Assembly (NCBI GenBank): GCA_035610365.1
Contig: CM069432.1
Coordinates: forward strand, 173,288,035-173,352,034
Direction: 5' to 3'
DNA: 64,000 bases
Source: Aquatica leii
Taxonomy: Eukaryota > Arthropoda > Insecta > Coleoptera > Lampyridae
The position numbers and the translations under genes are program-made. Of this stretch, positions 31,633 to 42,496 are shown in pieces. The notes under the pieces were generated by a model that did not search any database, was not told the DNA's origin, and saw only the letters and a list, made by a program, of their open reading frames with translations. Numbering within the stretch: position 1 is the first letter of the stretch; the number at the start of each line of letters is the position of its first letter.

Positions 31633-34600
31633 ATGACGTCACTTATTCGTAAACGTAAAGTATGTACTAACGAAACAGAGGTTTGGGAATCTGGAACAAT
31701 TGTTTGGTCATTATTTTGTAATCAATGGTGGCCTTCCATGATTATTGCACCATCAAGCCGTATAGTGCAAGATCGCCGAGCATACGTAGTATTTTGGTTT
31801 GGGGATTCTACGATTTCAAAAGTAAGTTCTCGTATAACACAATTACGTACTACATTTATATGAATGTACCATTGTACGTAGTTTTCAGTACATATTATTG
31901 TACGGTTTCTGTATAAAAATTTAAAAAAAAATTTAAATAATTATATTTGTATTATTTAAAATAAACACTTACTCTTTCAGGTATCTAATATAAAACAAGT
32001 AACTGTGTGTAGTATTTACTGTTACAACGAATCATCATTTAACCCATCGCACCAATTCGCTTTTTCAAAAACCAAAACCACGTGTCTACTTTCACCCTGT
32101 TTCTTTCTGCCTCTTGTTGCCAAATCTTAATATTAGTTAACATTAACGTATTCTTTTTAAAGACTGCTTATCTTTTATTCTTAAATTTTATCATATTACA
32201 AATTATATATCTCCTAAAATTTATACCATTTATCTCTAATACCACTTATATCACTACAATATGTTCATACACATCTAAGAAATAGTTTTCAGAATTTGAA
32301 CTTGTTTAGTCGGTTCTTACCATCTACGTACGTTTACATCACATATAAGTGTCTTATGTTTTAATAAATACACCTATCCCTCGATTTACACGGTAGATAC
32401 GTTCCTGAGAAAAACGTGTAAATCGAAAATTAAAAATTTTCAAGTCAAAACCGTGTAAATCGAAAAGCTTGCAGAAAATGCATAATTTTGCTATACAGTT
32501 GTGACTTTTTTCAATATTTTTAGGTGTACACAGAAATAAAAATAAAATGCATTGACAGGTTAATATATGTAATATATTACGGAAACACTGGTTTTTATTT
32601 GAGATGTGTACGCAGCGCACGTGTTCAATCACAGTAGCGTTTAGTAGAGTGCGATAAAAACAAAAAAAAACTCATTTGGAAAACCGTGTAAAAGCGAAAA
32701 CGTGTAAAACAAGTACCGTGTAAATCGAGGTGTACTTACTTTGATTTACATGTTAAGACCACAATATAGAGATTGAAAGACAGCTAAAACGATGCTACTA
32801 TCACAATGTTTATAATTAAAAGACTTTTTTAATAATTATCTGTGTATATTAGCATACGTATATAGAGTATATAATTACGTTAGCATACAATGTACTACTT
32901 TTTCTTCCTCTATTCTAGCCAGTGGCCCTTTAGGACGGGGAGTACTTATTATGTGAGATGGCATGAAATTTAATTGTTGTTTGACCGTTGTAGTACAATG
33001 GACGAATTGTGCTATATGGGCTATGACTTGAATTATTGTTAGTCTTTAAAAGTCTGTTGCATGATATTCTATGTTTTTACTTGATATTTCTGATATTTGA
33101 CTTGTACTGCTTTAATAATAAATAAATTTGTAGGTGTTAGCAAGTAATATATTACCGTTCGCTGCGAATTACAGAGTCGTTTACGATTCTGCAGCTTACA
33201 GGAAGCCTTGGTTAATAGCAGTGAACGCAACAGTACATGTAGGAAAACTATGGTGTGAGAAAACATTATAAACGTTATGCATTTTTAGGAATTACTCGGT
33301 AAGACAGGGATAAAAAAGAAAGAATTACATAAATGGGCATATTCGAATATCTTACACCTTTCTGAGCGTATTAATGGTGCGTATCTCGTTCTTTTATTAA
33401 AACAGTTTTTAAATCTAATACTATAATACTTAACTAGAAATACCACAATGGATAAAAAATGTGTTGAGCAAAAACAAAACAAGTTTTGAGAACTTGGCAA
33501 CCGTTACTATCGAAGAATTAATGAGTTGTAATACTCCTATACCATGTATTACCAGACTCGAACCGTCTTCAGATCAGCAGAGTAATCTTTCTGATTATCT
33601 TTAAGATATCACTAATGTTTATGTTTTAGAGTTTTTAGATAAATGTAAAACTAAAAAGGCAGGATTGTACGGGTATTGTTTATCATGCTATTCGTCACAC
33701 GTCGAAGAGGAACATCCATTTTTTGTCGGTCATCTATGCATTCCATGCTTGGTATGAAATCTCTACTATGTTCTAAGTTAACTGAATGTGAATTTTAGGA
33801 GGATTTTAAATCTGTTATCAATCATAAAAAAACCTTTACTTCGTTGGTGAGTGTCTACCAGCATTAATATATTTGACAATATAATAATTCCTTTTCATTA
33901 ATAATTAACATTTGTATAAAGATATATATATATATATAATTGTATATATGCCTGAACATTGCATAAATGTAATTTTTCTACAGAGATATTGTGCTGTGTG
34001 TGCTGATACTGTGAATGCCTCAATAGTTTGTCCTAACGAACTCTGTTCTAAGTGAGCATCTTCGTCGAGTACAAATATGTTTTTTCTTCTATCGTTATAT
34101 TTTAGAGCGTACTGCAAGAAATGTATTAAATATTTATCTAAAGCGGCTACTATGGAGGATTTATTAAAGAATAAGCGTTTTAGATGCTTTCTTTGTACAA
34201 ACCAGATAAACAAAACCAAGTTTGGCATGTTAACCCCACGTTTGGACTTTAAAAATAAGGTATCATTTGTTTTCTTTAAATATTGCAACATCTTAGTTTC
34301 CGCTTTTCTTTAGGTGAGAAATTTGTTTGAAAACAATTCATATTTGTTGGTGAATTATCCAGTTTTGGGTAAGCCAATAACCGTACTTTCAATCGATGAT
34401 TTACAACGAATTGGTAAAAGCGCGTACTTACTTCTAGATATGCCTGTAGTCATTAAATACATTTTTTAGGTTTGAAAGCTTTAAAAGAACTTAATATACC
34501 AATTCAAATGTATTACGTGGTTAATTCTTTTAGCACGAATTTGAACGATTCAGAAGTAAGGAATCTTGGAAATTACAAAGAAATTACTGCAAAGGTTTTG

Positions 34601-35235
34601 GAATCTATCGGGCCAATTCATTTAGTTATAATAGGAACTAGATCGATTTGCGATTCTAAAAATATAAGGATCGGTATGTATTAGTATATGCTCTCGTACA
34701 AACGTATTTGTTTGTGTTTCAAATTAGGTGGTTTCTACGACTTTTTCCGAATTATAAACTTAATCAAAAGTTGTTGTTGTCAGGAGTTTTTTTGGTTCTT
34801 TGAAGCACCGGCTTTACTTGATATCAATTGGAAAATTATTGCGGATAGGTAATTGCAGAAAAATGCTATTGGTATGACATCTAGTTTATTGTAGATTTGT
34901 AGATTTTTGCAATGCAAGCCGATTAAATTAAACGGACCCGAAAAGCGATTATTTTGGGGAAACTTACTTACTTTGAGCAACACTAAATATATGAGTATGT
35001 AATAATACATTATCATAACTAATATGATTTATCTAAATTTCTTCAAATAGGTTTTCGCAACAAGTATGGGTCTACCAATTCAGATACCAGTAGCGATAGT
35101 GAACCTGTCCGTGTAAGTAGCGGTAACTATGGATTTTTATCAGCTGAAGAACTATTTTTAATCCACAATAACCAGTGGGATTTGGAATTTTTTAAGAGTT
35201 TACTGGGATTTCTATCAGATTTTTATAATGAATAA
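31633..35235 (+). CDS. DNMT3-like protein (PWWP-ADD-degenerate methyltransferase)
   Basis: A multi-exon gene assembled from GT/AG borders and phase. Exon 31624-31821 (ATG 31633) encodes a PWWP domain (GTIVWSLFCNQWWPS, VVFWFGDSTISK). A PWWP-end exon follows at 33134 (to about 33228) or 31982. Then come an exon ending 33581 (5' border unclear), 33630-33751, 33799-33846, 33984-34051 and 34106-34259. These give an ADD domain with all expected cysteines (GYCLSC, CIPC, YCAVC, CSKAYCKKC, FRCFLC). Exons 34314-34413, 34470-34673, 34728-34848, 34903-34994 and 35051-35235 give a Rossmann-like methyltransferase with ELNIPIQMY, HLVIIG, FFWFFE and LFWGNL. The cofactor motif (SLFDGxxTG in DNMT3) reads SIDDLQRIG. 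The Pro-Cys catalytic motif reads TRSIC, and the FENV block reads FEAP. The target-recognition end appears shortened. It is probably inactive as an enzyme but may recruit or regulate, as DNMT3L does. Exon joins are inferred by eye. Confidence 0.8.
32371..32732. mobile_element. MITE with TA duplication, intronic
   Basis: A 362-bp element flanked by TA on both sides. The right end inverted reads CACCTCGATTTACACGGTA. The left end reads CACC, a 6-base insertion, then the same TCGATTTACACGGTA. CGTGTAAATCGA-type words recur inside. The TA target and termini fit a Tc1/mariner/pogo-type non-autonomous element. It lies in an intron of the DNMT3-like gene. Confidence 0.75.
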
Positions 35236-35314
35236 GTTACTTATTGTAAAACATTAAATTGTTGTGTTTGAATTTACATTAGAAAATACACATTATGAGA
35301 TATTTTTATTTGAC

Positions 35315-35320
35315 AATAAA
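35315..35320 (+). terminator. Probable polyadenylation signal
   Basis: AATAAA 80 bp after the stop codon of the DNMT3-like gene, in an AT-rich 3' region. Confidence 0.5.
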
Positions 35321-35869
35321 AAAATAACTTGCTGAACTAATAAATGTTGTGGATTTCTATACCTTCATCTTGGTCTGCAAATTTGCCGATCCTGGGCTCC
35401 TATTTTTAGCCGTTTTTTGTTGCTGGCAACACTAGTATTTTTAGACAACATATTTTTGGTAGAATAAGTTTACATACAGCCTATATAAAGAAAAATATGT
35501 ATAATGTAAGTTGTTGATTATATTTAACGTATATATTTATGTTGGAATTTTTAGATAAGCGCTAAGTAAAGTAGAGTGAGAGAGAGAATTGAGTTGGTAG
35601 GTGTATAAGCGATAAGACACATCCTGCCTCACAATCATTTGTAAACATAAACCTTTTACGAATTACATTGCATATAAAACAAAACATACTTTTTTTTCCG
35701 CCGTTAGTCAATAACTAAAAATTATGACTTCATTTTTTTATAAATTTCTAACTATATAAATCAAAAATGAAAAACGCTTTGTATGTACAATGTGAGTACT
35801 AAATGTCAAATTTACATCATAAAGCTTACATTTTTAATCTAAACCTGAAAATCAAATAGAAAACTAAGA

Positions 35870-36800
35870 ACGTTAACAGTTTTACTTTACTTTTAAATCG
35901 TCCAAATTTTCGATTTTATGAATAAGGTTATTATTTATAGATATCATTGCCAATGCATTGAGCCGTTCGTCGCTCATAGAGTTTCTGAATAAGGTTTCAG
36001 CTGTCATTAGAGTGGTTATAATTATTTTTGATAATTTTGTTCAATTAATGTTTCTTTTAAGTTTTTTGAGTTATAACTGAGAGCATATTTAATACGCCAA
36101 CAATTTTTAAAAAATCTTTGCTTACGTATATAACTTCCAGCTCGGTTTTCAGCTTTTATTCTTAGCATTAGATAAAAACCAGCGACTATTTAAAATTGCA
36201 AAGGAAAGGTTTGTGCGTATTCCGTAAACGCTTCTGTATTTAATAAAGTTCTAATTAACCCCTGTATGAAAATCTCTCATTTATTTGACCAACTACTGTA
36301 TCGCAAACTTCTTTCGCAATGACACTATTTCTGCACTCAATATTATTGTGAGTATTTGAGTAAAACAATAAACATGGGAAACAAAACAAGGCATGTATTG
36401 TTTCACATCGACATATCTACTTATTTTTATTATAAACTGCACTAGAAAAATGCCGCCCAAAATTACGTTTTGCAGTTTTATCTATTTGATTTAGTTTCAA
36501 ATTTAACATGCACACTATTTTTTAGCATTTTTTAAAAATTATGAACGACGGTTTTACTTAAAACACATTCTACGCATTGCACGGGTCAATCACTACTGAG
36601 TTTACAAGTTCGGCTGCTACAAATGCGAAAGCCCTTTTCCATGTTAAAACTGCATAAATATCGTAGTGGCGATCGCGTCGTCACGCTACAATACTCGCTA
36701 CAGATATCGGCATGGGCTCCAATAATTGTAGTCCCAACATAAAGAAATACCTGTAAATAAATGTTGTAAATCGATTTAGCGCCCGCGTATTTCAATATAG
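35870..36800 (-). pseudogene. hAT transposase C-terminal relic
   Basis: On the minus strand, 36015-35880 reads TAETLFRNSMSDERLNALAM followed by ISI and a KIENLDDLKVK tail. This is the C-terminal part of hAT-type (zinc finger MYM/52-kDa-repressor-like) transposases. Further upstream, broken fragments continue, including VLTWKRAFAFVAAEL near 36590-36650. A related piece (KRARAFVARDD) lies at about 45625-45665, across the LTR element. No terminal repeats are recognised. Confidence 0.55.
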
Positions 36801-36891
36801 TTTTGAATAAAACCACGGGATAAAACGACAATGTAAAGGACATGTGGGTTAAGCAATATTAATGCAATTGTGCAAATGCCACCAGTATGAA

Positions 36892-36935
36892 CTACTGGAC
36901 GGCTGTTTCGCCCTTTTGGAGCTCATCAGCAGCAG
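36892..36935 (-). ncRNA. Hammerhead ribozyme motif (type I)
   Basis: On the minus strand all conserved core elements are present in order: CTGCTG (stem I), CTGATGA (36923-36929), stem II GCTC/GGGC-type of 4 bp closing a 5-nt loop (36910-36922), GAAA, a minimal stem III (AC/GT with tetraloop AGCC), the cleavage triplet GTC (36898-36900), and CAGTAG, which pairs with CTGCTG in stem I. Such minimal stem-III hammerheads are known from Penelope-like elements and retrozymes, so this is probably a remnant of one. Self-cleavage is predicted, not shown. Confidence 0.75.
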
Positions 36936-37088
36936 GAGATACACTTCAATGTAATTTTCACATGTTCCCACAATTGCACCAAGAAACCCTATTGCTTTAA
37001 TATACACATACGATATGTATAACCATTAGCAAACGGTTGATAGCAGAGCCATCTTATAGTATCAGTTACTATGTATGAACGTTCATAT

Positions 37089-37254
37089 TGTTATGTATGT
37101 TACTGTAAAAAAAAGTAAACTCGGCAACAGTGTAAAAATAATACGAACAGTGGTGGTCAACCTATGTACAAATATATATTAACATTATAATAATTCTAAA
37201 TCTTATATTAAGTATGTATTAACTTTCTACAAATAAACCTAAAGAGGCACAAAA
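37089..37254 (+). repeat. 5' LTR
   Basis: 166 bp, TGTTATGTATGTTACT to GGCACAAAA, nearly identical to 45456-45619. Confidence 0.92.
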
Positions 37255-37255
37255 G

Positions 37256-37271
37256 TGGTGCCAGAACTGGG
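37256..37271 (+). promoter_or_regulatory. Primer-binding site
   Basis: TGGTGCCAGAACTGGG, one base past the 5' LTR, in the position and form of a tRNA primer-binding site. The tRNA species was not determined. Confidence 0.75.
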
Positions 37272-37312
37272 ATTTTGCAAGTTAGTGAATAGTAATATTG
37301 TGAACATTAAAA

Positions 37313-38389
37313 ATGGAAGTGCCACCTGAATTATTGCAAGCAATGACCAATTTGCTTACAAGTGCTTTGCAAACCTCGCTAGCAAATGCATCAACAAGTG
37401 CACATGCTGAAGCCTTTGGGTCGTCCACAACAATGCATTTAAGAGCACCATCATTTTCCATGGGTGAATTCCGATTATCAGAAGGAACAACTGTCGAAGA
37501 TTATTTCAAACGTTTTAACTGGGCTTTACAACTCAGCAACATTCCTACAGATCAGCACGCTAACTTTGCACGAGTTCACATGGGATCAGAGCTCAACAAT
37601 GCTCTAAAATTCTTGACCAGTCCGAAACAACCTGAAGAAGTGCAGTACGATGAACTATGCACTACCCTTATAAACCACTTCGATCGTACAAGAAACAAGT
37701 TTGTAGAAAGCATAAAATTCAGGCAAATCATGCAAAATACTGGTGAGTCAATTGCAAATTACTCGTTACGCTTGAAACAAGGTGCTGCTTACTGTGAATA
37801 TGGAGAATTCATCGACAGGATGCTAATCGAACAGCTCCTACATGGTCTCGAATCTCGTGAAATGTGCGATGAAATAATAGCAAGAAAACCTTCCACGTTC
37901 AAACAAGCATATGAGATTGCACACACTCTTGAAGCAACTCATACGACTGCAAATGAAGTAAGGTCTTCAGTAACACCAGTAACTGTTCACAAACTAGGGT
38001 ATGCACCACCTCAGATAAAATACAAAAAACAACCACCACATAGATCTTTGTCACGCGGCCGAAATCAGCACCGACGCTGTCGTGGTCCATCACGCCATGG
38101 TCAACGAAACACGCGAGGCGAGCATCGTCTACGTCACTGCAATGGTTGCGGAGGTGAACATGCACGGGATAAATGTCTTTTCAAAGATGCAACATGTCAC
38201 ACATGCGGTAAAAAATCACATATAGCTAAAGTATGTCGATCAAAATCACAAACCGCAACAGGAGAGTATGCAAGTCAACCAACGGAGCAAATAGATTCAG
38301 TACAATGTCTCAATAAATTGGATGAGATCAACGCTATCAAATCGTCGAGCAAGCGCATCCTAATTGTTCGAATAAATGGTCACAATGTA
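37313..38389 (+). CDS. gag: Gag (nucleocapsid-type), 5' part of gag-pol
   Basis: Structural protein of the retrotransposon. The N-terminal part has FSMGEFRLSEGTTVEDYFKRF, typical of Gag of insect Ty3-gypsy elements, and FNWALQLSNIP. A basic region precedes two cysteine-histidine knuckles, CNGCGGEHARDKC and CHTCGKKSHIAKVC (near residues 285-315). The real coding sequence runs to 38389, where the nested TIR element begins. The frame then reads 57 bp into the insert to a stop at 38446. After removing the insert, the frame continues directly into the protease. Confidence 0.88.
38388..38389. repeat. TA target duplication of nested element
   Basis: TA here and at 42495-42496. Removing the insert plus one TA restores an unbroken gag-pol reading frame across the junction. 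Confidence 0.9.
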
Positions 38390-39155
38390 CACTTTAAAGC
38401 ATTTATGAAGGCGCATGACTCAGCAAGTTTTAATTTGCAATGTTGACTCAGAAACTGGCCAACTATAACATTAAGGAGTATCTATTATTTATCTTTGTAC
38501 AAAGGTCAGGTAAGCGATAACAATGCTTGAATGCTCTACACTTAATATATATTTTAGCCAATAAAGTTAATTTTCTTAAATCGAAAACATTTAAACATTT
38601 GACTATTTCTTTTTAAATTCGCAATTTTTGAAAAACGTAAACCATTATAAAACCCCTTATTATTTGCTTCTAACTGCATACTTTAATTCGATGTCAATTT
38701 CTTATTACGTTAAAATATTTGACTTTGTCGATATTTTGAAAACATATGTATTTTAGACGATATCTCATGTACTAGGCCGATTTTAATAAAATTTAAACCA
38801 CCTAACTGTAGAAAAAATATTAATTCTAAAATGGTGGAGTAATCAAATAACGAAGTTAAAACAGGAAAAAATTATAAAAGTTGTTTCGTATTATATATCT
38901 ATTATTATAAATGTATTGTAAATAAAAATAGTAAATACATATGTTTATTAATTTTTGTAATTGATTATAGCGATTTAAAAAATGTTATCACTTAAACAGC
39001 TTTTCGATTGTCATTTTATTAAAAATTGGTTCAGTAGTTTTTGAGATATCGAATGCAAACTCACTGATCCACATACCAAAAAATACATTTTTGAGATTCG
39101 TGTAGATCCAAAATTTGAAATTGATATCATCAAAAAATGCCGAGATACGATACTC
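38390..39155 (+). repeat. Left 766-bp TIR of nested element
   Basis: Inverted match to 41729-42494, ending inside at ATGCCGAGATACGATACTC, where the right copy has one difference. Confidence 0.88.
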
Positions 39156-39714
39156 CTCATTTTGAGATAATTGCAATACTTTCTTTATGCTTCGTATTAT
39201 TATATTTATTAAAATACATAACTATAATTTTACTCTTACACATTGATTGTTTTTTAGTACCAATTGGAAATAATATAAGCACAATATTGTCATATCCAAA
39301 GAGATATTTTTTTATGATTAATACACACTCGTGAAATAAATACGCATAACACAAAATATTTAAAAAAAATATTCTATAAGCATTTTAATAAATAAATGTA
39401 AATTGGATGAAAATTAAAACTTTTATTACAAGCAAAGCACAAGTTAAAACACTAGTAATATATGATTATCACTAATTAATAATATATAATATAAACACAT
39501 AGTAACATATTATATTGATAATAATAGTTTCATTTTGATTTAATGAATTTGCTACATTTTCTTTACAAAGTCGGTTTTCGTATGATCAACAAATAATTAT
39601 GTTACAATAACTCATTGTCAATTTACAAATACAACAGAAAAATAAATAAAATTACATCAAAGTTTAATACCTCGTCCACAGCCCGTTGTTTGCGATGCAA
39701 TCAGTTAATGTATT

Positions 39715-39995
39715 TCTTATAGAGTTAACTATGTTCTCACAAAGATTAATTAATTAATTAATTGTTCCCACACTCTAGTGCTTGGATGGTTCGGATGTTG
39801 GGATTACCAAGAATATCTCCGTTATCTCACCTGCTAACCATGCGAGCCTAAATATTTTCGATGGGGTTCAAATCAGGAGATTTTAAGGGCTAGTCGAGAC
39901 AGGTCACTTCATGGTTATTATCAAACCATTGCCGAACTACTCTCGCCGTGTGCACTGAACTATTGTCTTGCACAAACAATATTCGTAGAGGTTTG
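39715..39995 (-). pseudogene. Tc1-type transposase C-terminal fragment
   Basis: Read leftward the fragment shows QDNSSVHTARVVRQWF (second aspartate of the DDE core) and SPDLNPIENI (glutamate block). Three stops interrupt it: at 39890-39892 (D-stop-P), 39848-39850 (I-stop-A) and 39827-39829 (R-stop-D). At least the first two replace tryptophans that are conserved in Tc1 transposases. Confidence 0.8.
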
Positions 39996-40200
39996 GGATA
40001 TATGACACGGACGGTTAGTTATAACCTGATTAAAACTGAAACTTGTTATAACCTAATTAGGATTTAATTTAGTCTTTTCAGATAGTGTAACCTTGGTATA
40101 CAGCTTAGCCAATCGTTTATGACAGATTATACTAATAAGTTTCAACAAAACTTTCGTAAACAGTTATTGTATTACTATACCTACTACTAGTTATCTAAGA

Positions 40201-40305
40201 ATGGATAGACGTGGGCATCTCTTGGAAGTTCAAGCACGTGCAGTAGGTTTACATAAAGCCGGAAAATTTTCTAGAGAAATTAGTAGAATAGTTGAAGTGA
40301 AGTTC
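40201..40305 (+). pseudogene. Tc1-type transposase N-terminal fragment
   Basis: From the ATG at 40201 it reads MDRRGHLLEVQARAVGLHKA, then GKFSREISRIVE. This is the helix-turn-helix start of a Tc1-like transposase. It points away from the C-terminal fragment at 39715-39995, so the two are in head-to-head orientation and an inversion must have occurred. It breaks off where the hAT relic begins. Confidence 0.6.
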
Positions 40306-41690
40306 CTCTTCTACTGATAAATTTTGATTAGTGGTAATGTTTAAGAAAGGATTTCTAATCCAGTCGTACTCACTAATATTTAGAGAAGGAAAATAATGCT
40401 GGAGTTTTTCTTCTAAGTTAGTTAATATTTCAAATATTGTATTTAAAATCCTACTGTCACGTTTAAGTTTTGAAACTAGCGGAAACATATCTAAATTGTT
40501 ATCTTTTATTCTTCTCTTCCACATACCCAATTTATCATTAAAAGAATTAATTTTATCAGTAGATACTAACAGATTTTCTTGTTTGCCTTGTAAACTTAAA
40601 TTTAGTTTATTTAAGCGATGAAATAAATCTGGCAGAAATGCTACCTTTGAACACCATTCTTCATTACTCAAATAATCACTGAATTTGTTTTGCTCAGTTG
40701 TAAAATATACAAGTAATTGTTATCGTAATTCATAAAATCGTGCTAATACCTTGCCCTTTGATAGCCATCGCACTTCTGTGTGCAGTAATAACACTAAATG
40801 TTCTGCTTCCATTGCTTCACATAGTTTCGAAAAAATGCGAACTTGTTGAGGCTTGCTTTTTATAAAACTGACCATTTTTACAACCTGCTGAAGAACATTG
40901 GTCAATTAATCGCCGATAAATTTTGAAATTAAATTTTCTCGATGTAAAAAGCAGTGGGTTGTAACAATACAAGGATTGCATTCTTTACCTCTTGTCACAA
41001 ATCCTTTAATTTTTCCAGTCACTGATTTCGCTCCATCAGTGCATATTCCAACGCAAGATTTCCAACTGAGATTAAAACTTTTCAAATGTTTGTCAGTTGT
41101 CATGAATATATCTTCGCCAGTTGTTCTTTCAGGTAATTCTTTACAAAAGAAAAATTGACTAATCATATCTCCGTCAAAAATAATTCTAATAAAAGCAATT
41201 AATTGAGCTTTTCCACTTATATCTGTTGATTCATCGATTTGCAGGGCAAATATGTTATCACGTTTGAGGTGTTCTATTACTTGAGTTTCTACGTCTTTTG
41301 ACATATCTTGAATTCGTCTGCTAATATTGTTATTTGAAAGCGGGATTTTTAAAATTTCTTTTTCTCCTATTAAAGTTTTGACCATTAAACGACAAGCTGG
41401 TAAAATTAAATTTTCAGCAATAGTATGAGGTTTCTTTTTTTGTGCTATAAGCTCAGCAACTAAGAAACTACATTTCTGTGCTTTACTTGAAGTTTTTATG
41501 TAATTTGTAAATGACTCGGTTTGTTTGTGAGACGATTTTAATAACGTTTTGAAATAATCAGGAGTCTTTGATTTTAAATTAGGATGTTTTGTATCCAAAT
41601 GGCGTTGTAATTTATTAGAAACCATAGAAGCATTTGAAAATTTATCGTTACAAACAACGCAAATTGGTATAGGACAGTATTTATCTCATG
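40249..41690 (-). pseudogene. hAT transposase relic (ZBED5/FAM200-like)
   Basis: Leftward frames 41625-40906, 40905-40720 and 40671-40249, in that order, form one decayed transposase of the hAT group whose domesticated relatives include ZBED5 and FAM200. Before 41625 the sequence still reads a zinc-finger piece (ICVVCNDKF with LQRHLDTKHP). The core has FALQIDESTDISG and CVGICTDGAKSVTG, the usual DDE-type aspartates, then THCFLHRENL. An in-frame TAA follows FIGD at 40906, and a frameshift lies near 40700. The C-terminal part contains NEEWCSKVAFLPDLF. Confidence 0.82.
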
Positions 41691-41728
41691 TCCATGAAAA
41701 TCCCAATGCTATGTATTTTTCGTCATAC

Positions 41729-42494
41729 GAGTATCCTATCTCGGCATTTTTTGATGATATCAATTTCAAATTTTGGATCTACACGAATCTCAAAAATGTA
41801 TTTTTTGGTATGTGGATCAGTGAGTTTGCATTCGATATCTCAAAAACTACTGAACCAATTTTTAATAAAATGACAATCGAAAAGATGTTTAAGTGATAAC
41901 ATTTTTGAAATCGCTATAATCAAATTCAAAAATTAATAAACATATGTATTTACTATTTTTATTTACAATACATTTATAATAATAGATATATAATACGAAA
42001 CAAGTTTTATAATTTTTTCCTGTTTTAACTTCGTTATTTGATTTCTCCACCATTTTAGAATTAATATTTTTTCTACAGTTAGGTGGTTTAAATTTTATTA
42101 GAATCGGCCTAGTATATGAGATATCGTCTAAAATACATATGTTTTCAAAATATCGACAAAGTCAAATATTTTAACGTTTTATGAAATTGACATCGAATTA
42201 AAGTATGCAGTTAGAAATAAATAATAAGGGGTTTTATAATGGTTTACGTTTTTCAAAAATTGCGAATTTAAAAAGAAATAGTCAACTGTTTAAATGATTT
42301 CGATTTAAGAAAATTAACTTTATTGGTTAAAATATATATTAAGTGTAGAGCATTCAAGCATTGTTATCGCTTACCTGACCTTTGTACAAAGATAAATAAT
42401 AGATACTCCTTAATGTTATAGTTGGCCAGTTTCTGAGTCAACACTGCAAATTAAAACTTGCTGAAACATGCGCCTTCATAAATGCTTTAAAGTG
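41729..42494 (-). repeat. Right 766-bp TIR of nested element
   Basis: Inverted match to 38390-39155, ending GCTTTAAAGTG next to TA. Confidence 0.88.
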
Positions 42495-42496
42495 TA

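Larger units (their letters stand above)
38390..42494. mobile_element. TA-flanked element with 766-bp TIRs
   Basis: A 4,105-bp element starting CACTTTAAAGCATTTATG and ending in its inverted copy, flanked by TA. The terminal inverted repeats (38390-39155 and 41729-42494) match closely over their whole length. Inside are a leftward Tc1-type transposase fragment (39715-39995), a rightward Tc1-type N-terminal fragment (40201-40305) and a leftward hAT-type transposase relic (40249-41690). The TA target and Tc1 fragments suggest a Tc1/mariner-group foldback element; the hAT gene would be a passenger or a nested insertion. Confidence 0.85.

Noticed and set aside
31982..32130. Full extension of the 31982 frame as a long coding exon
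   Set aside because: It soon runs into a stop with low-complexity sequence; only the first 25 codons or so align with the PWWP end.
32354..32632. 92-codon minus-strand frame
   Set aside because: It lies almost wholly within the intronic MITE (32371-32732).
33905..34291. 128-codon minus-strand frame
   Set aside because: Antisense to the ADD-domain exons of the DNMT3-like gene, whose cysteine pattern and phases identify the plus strand as coding.
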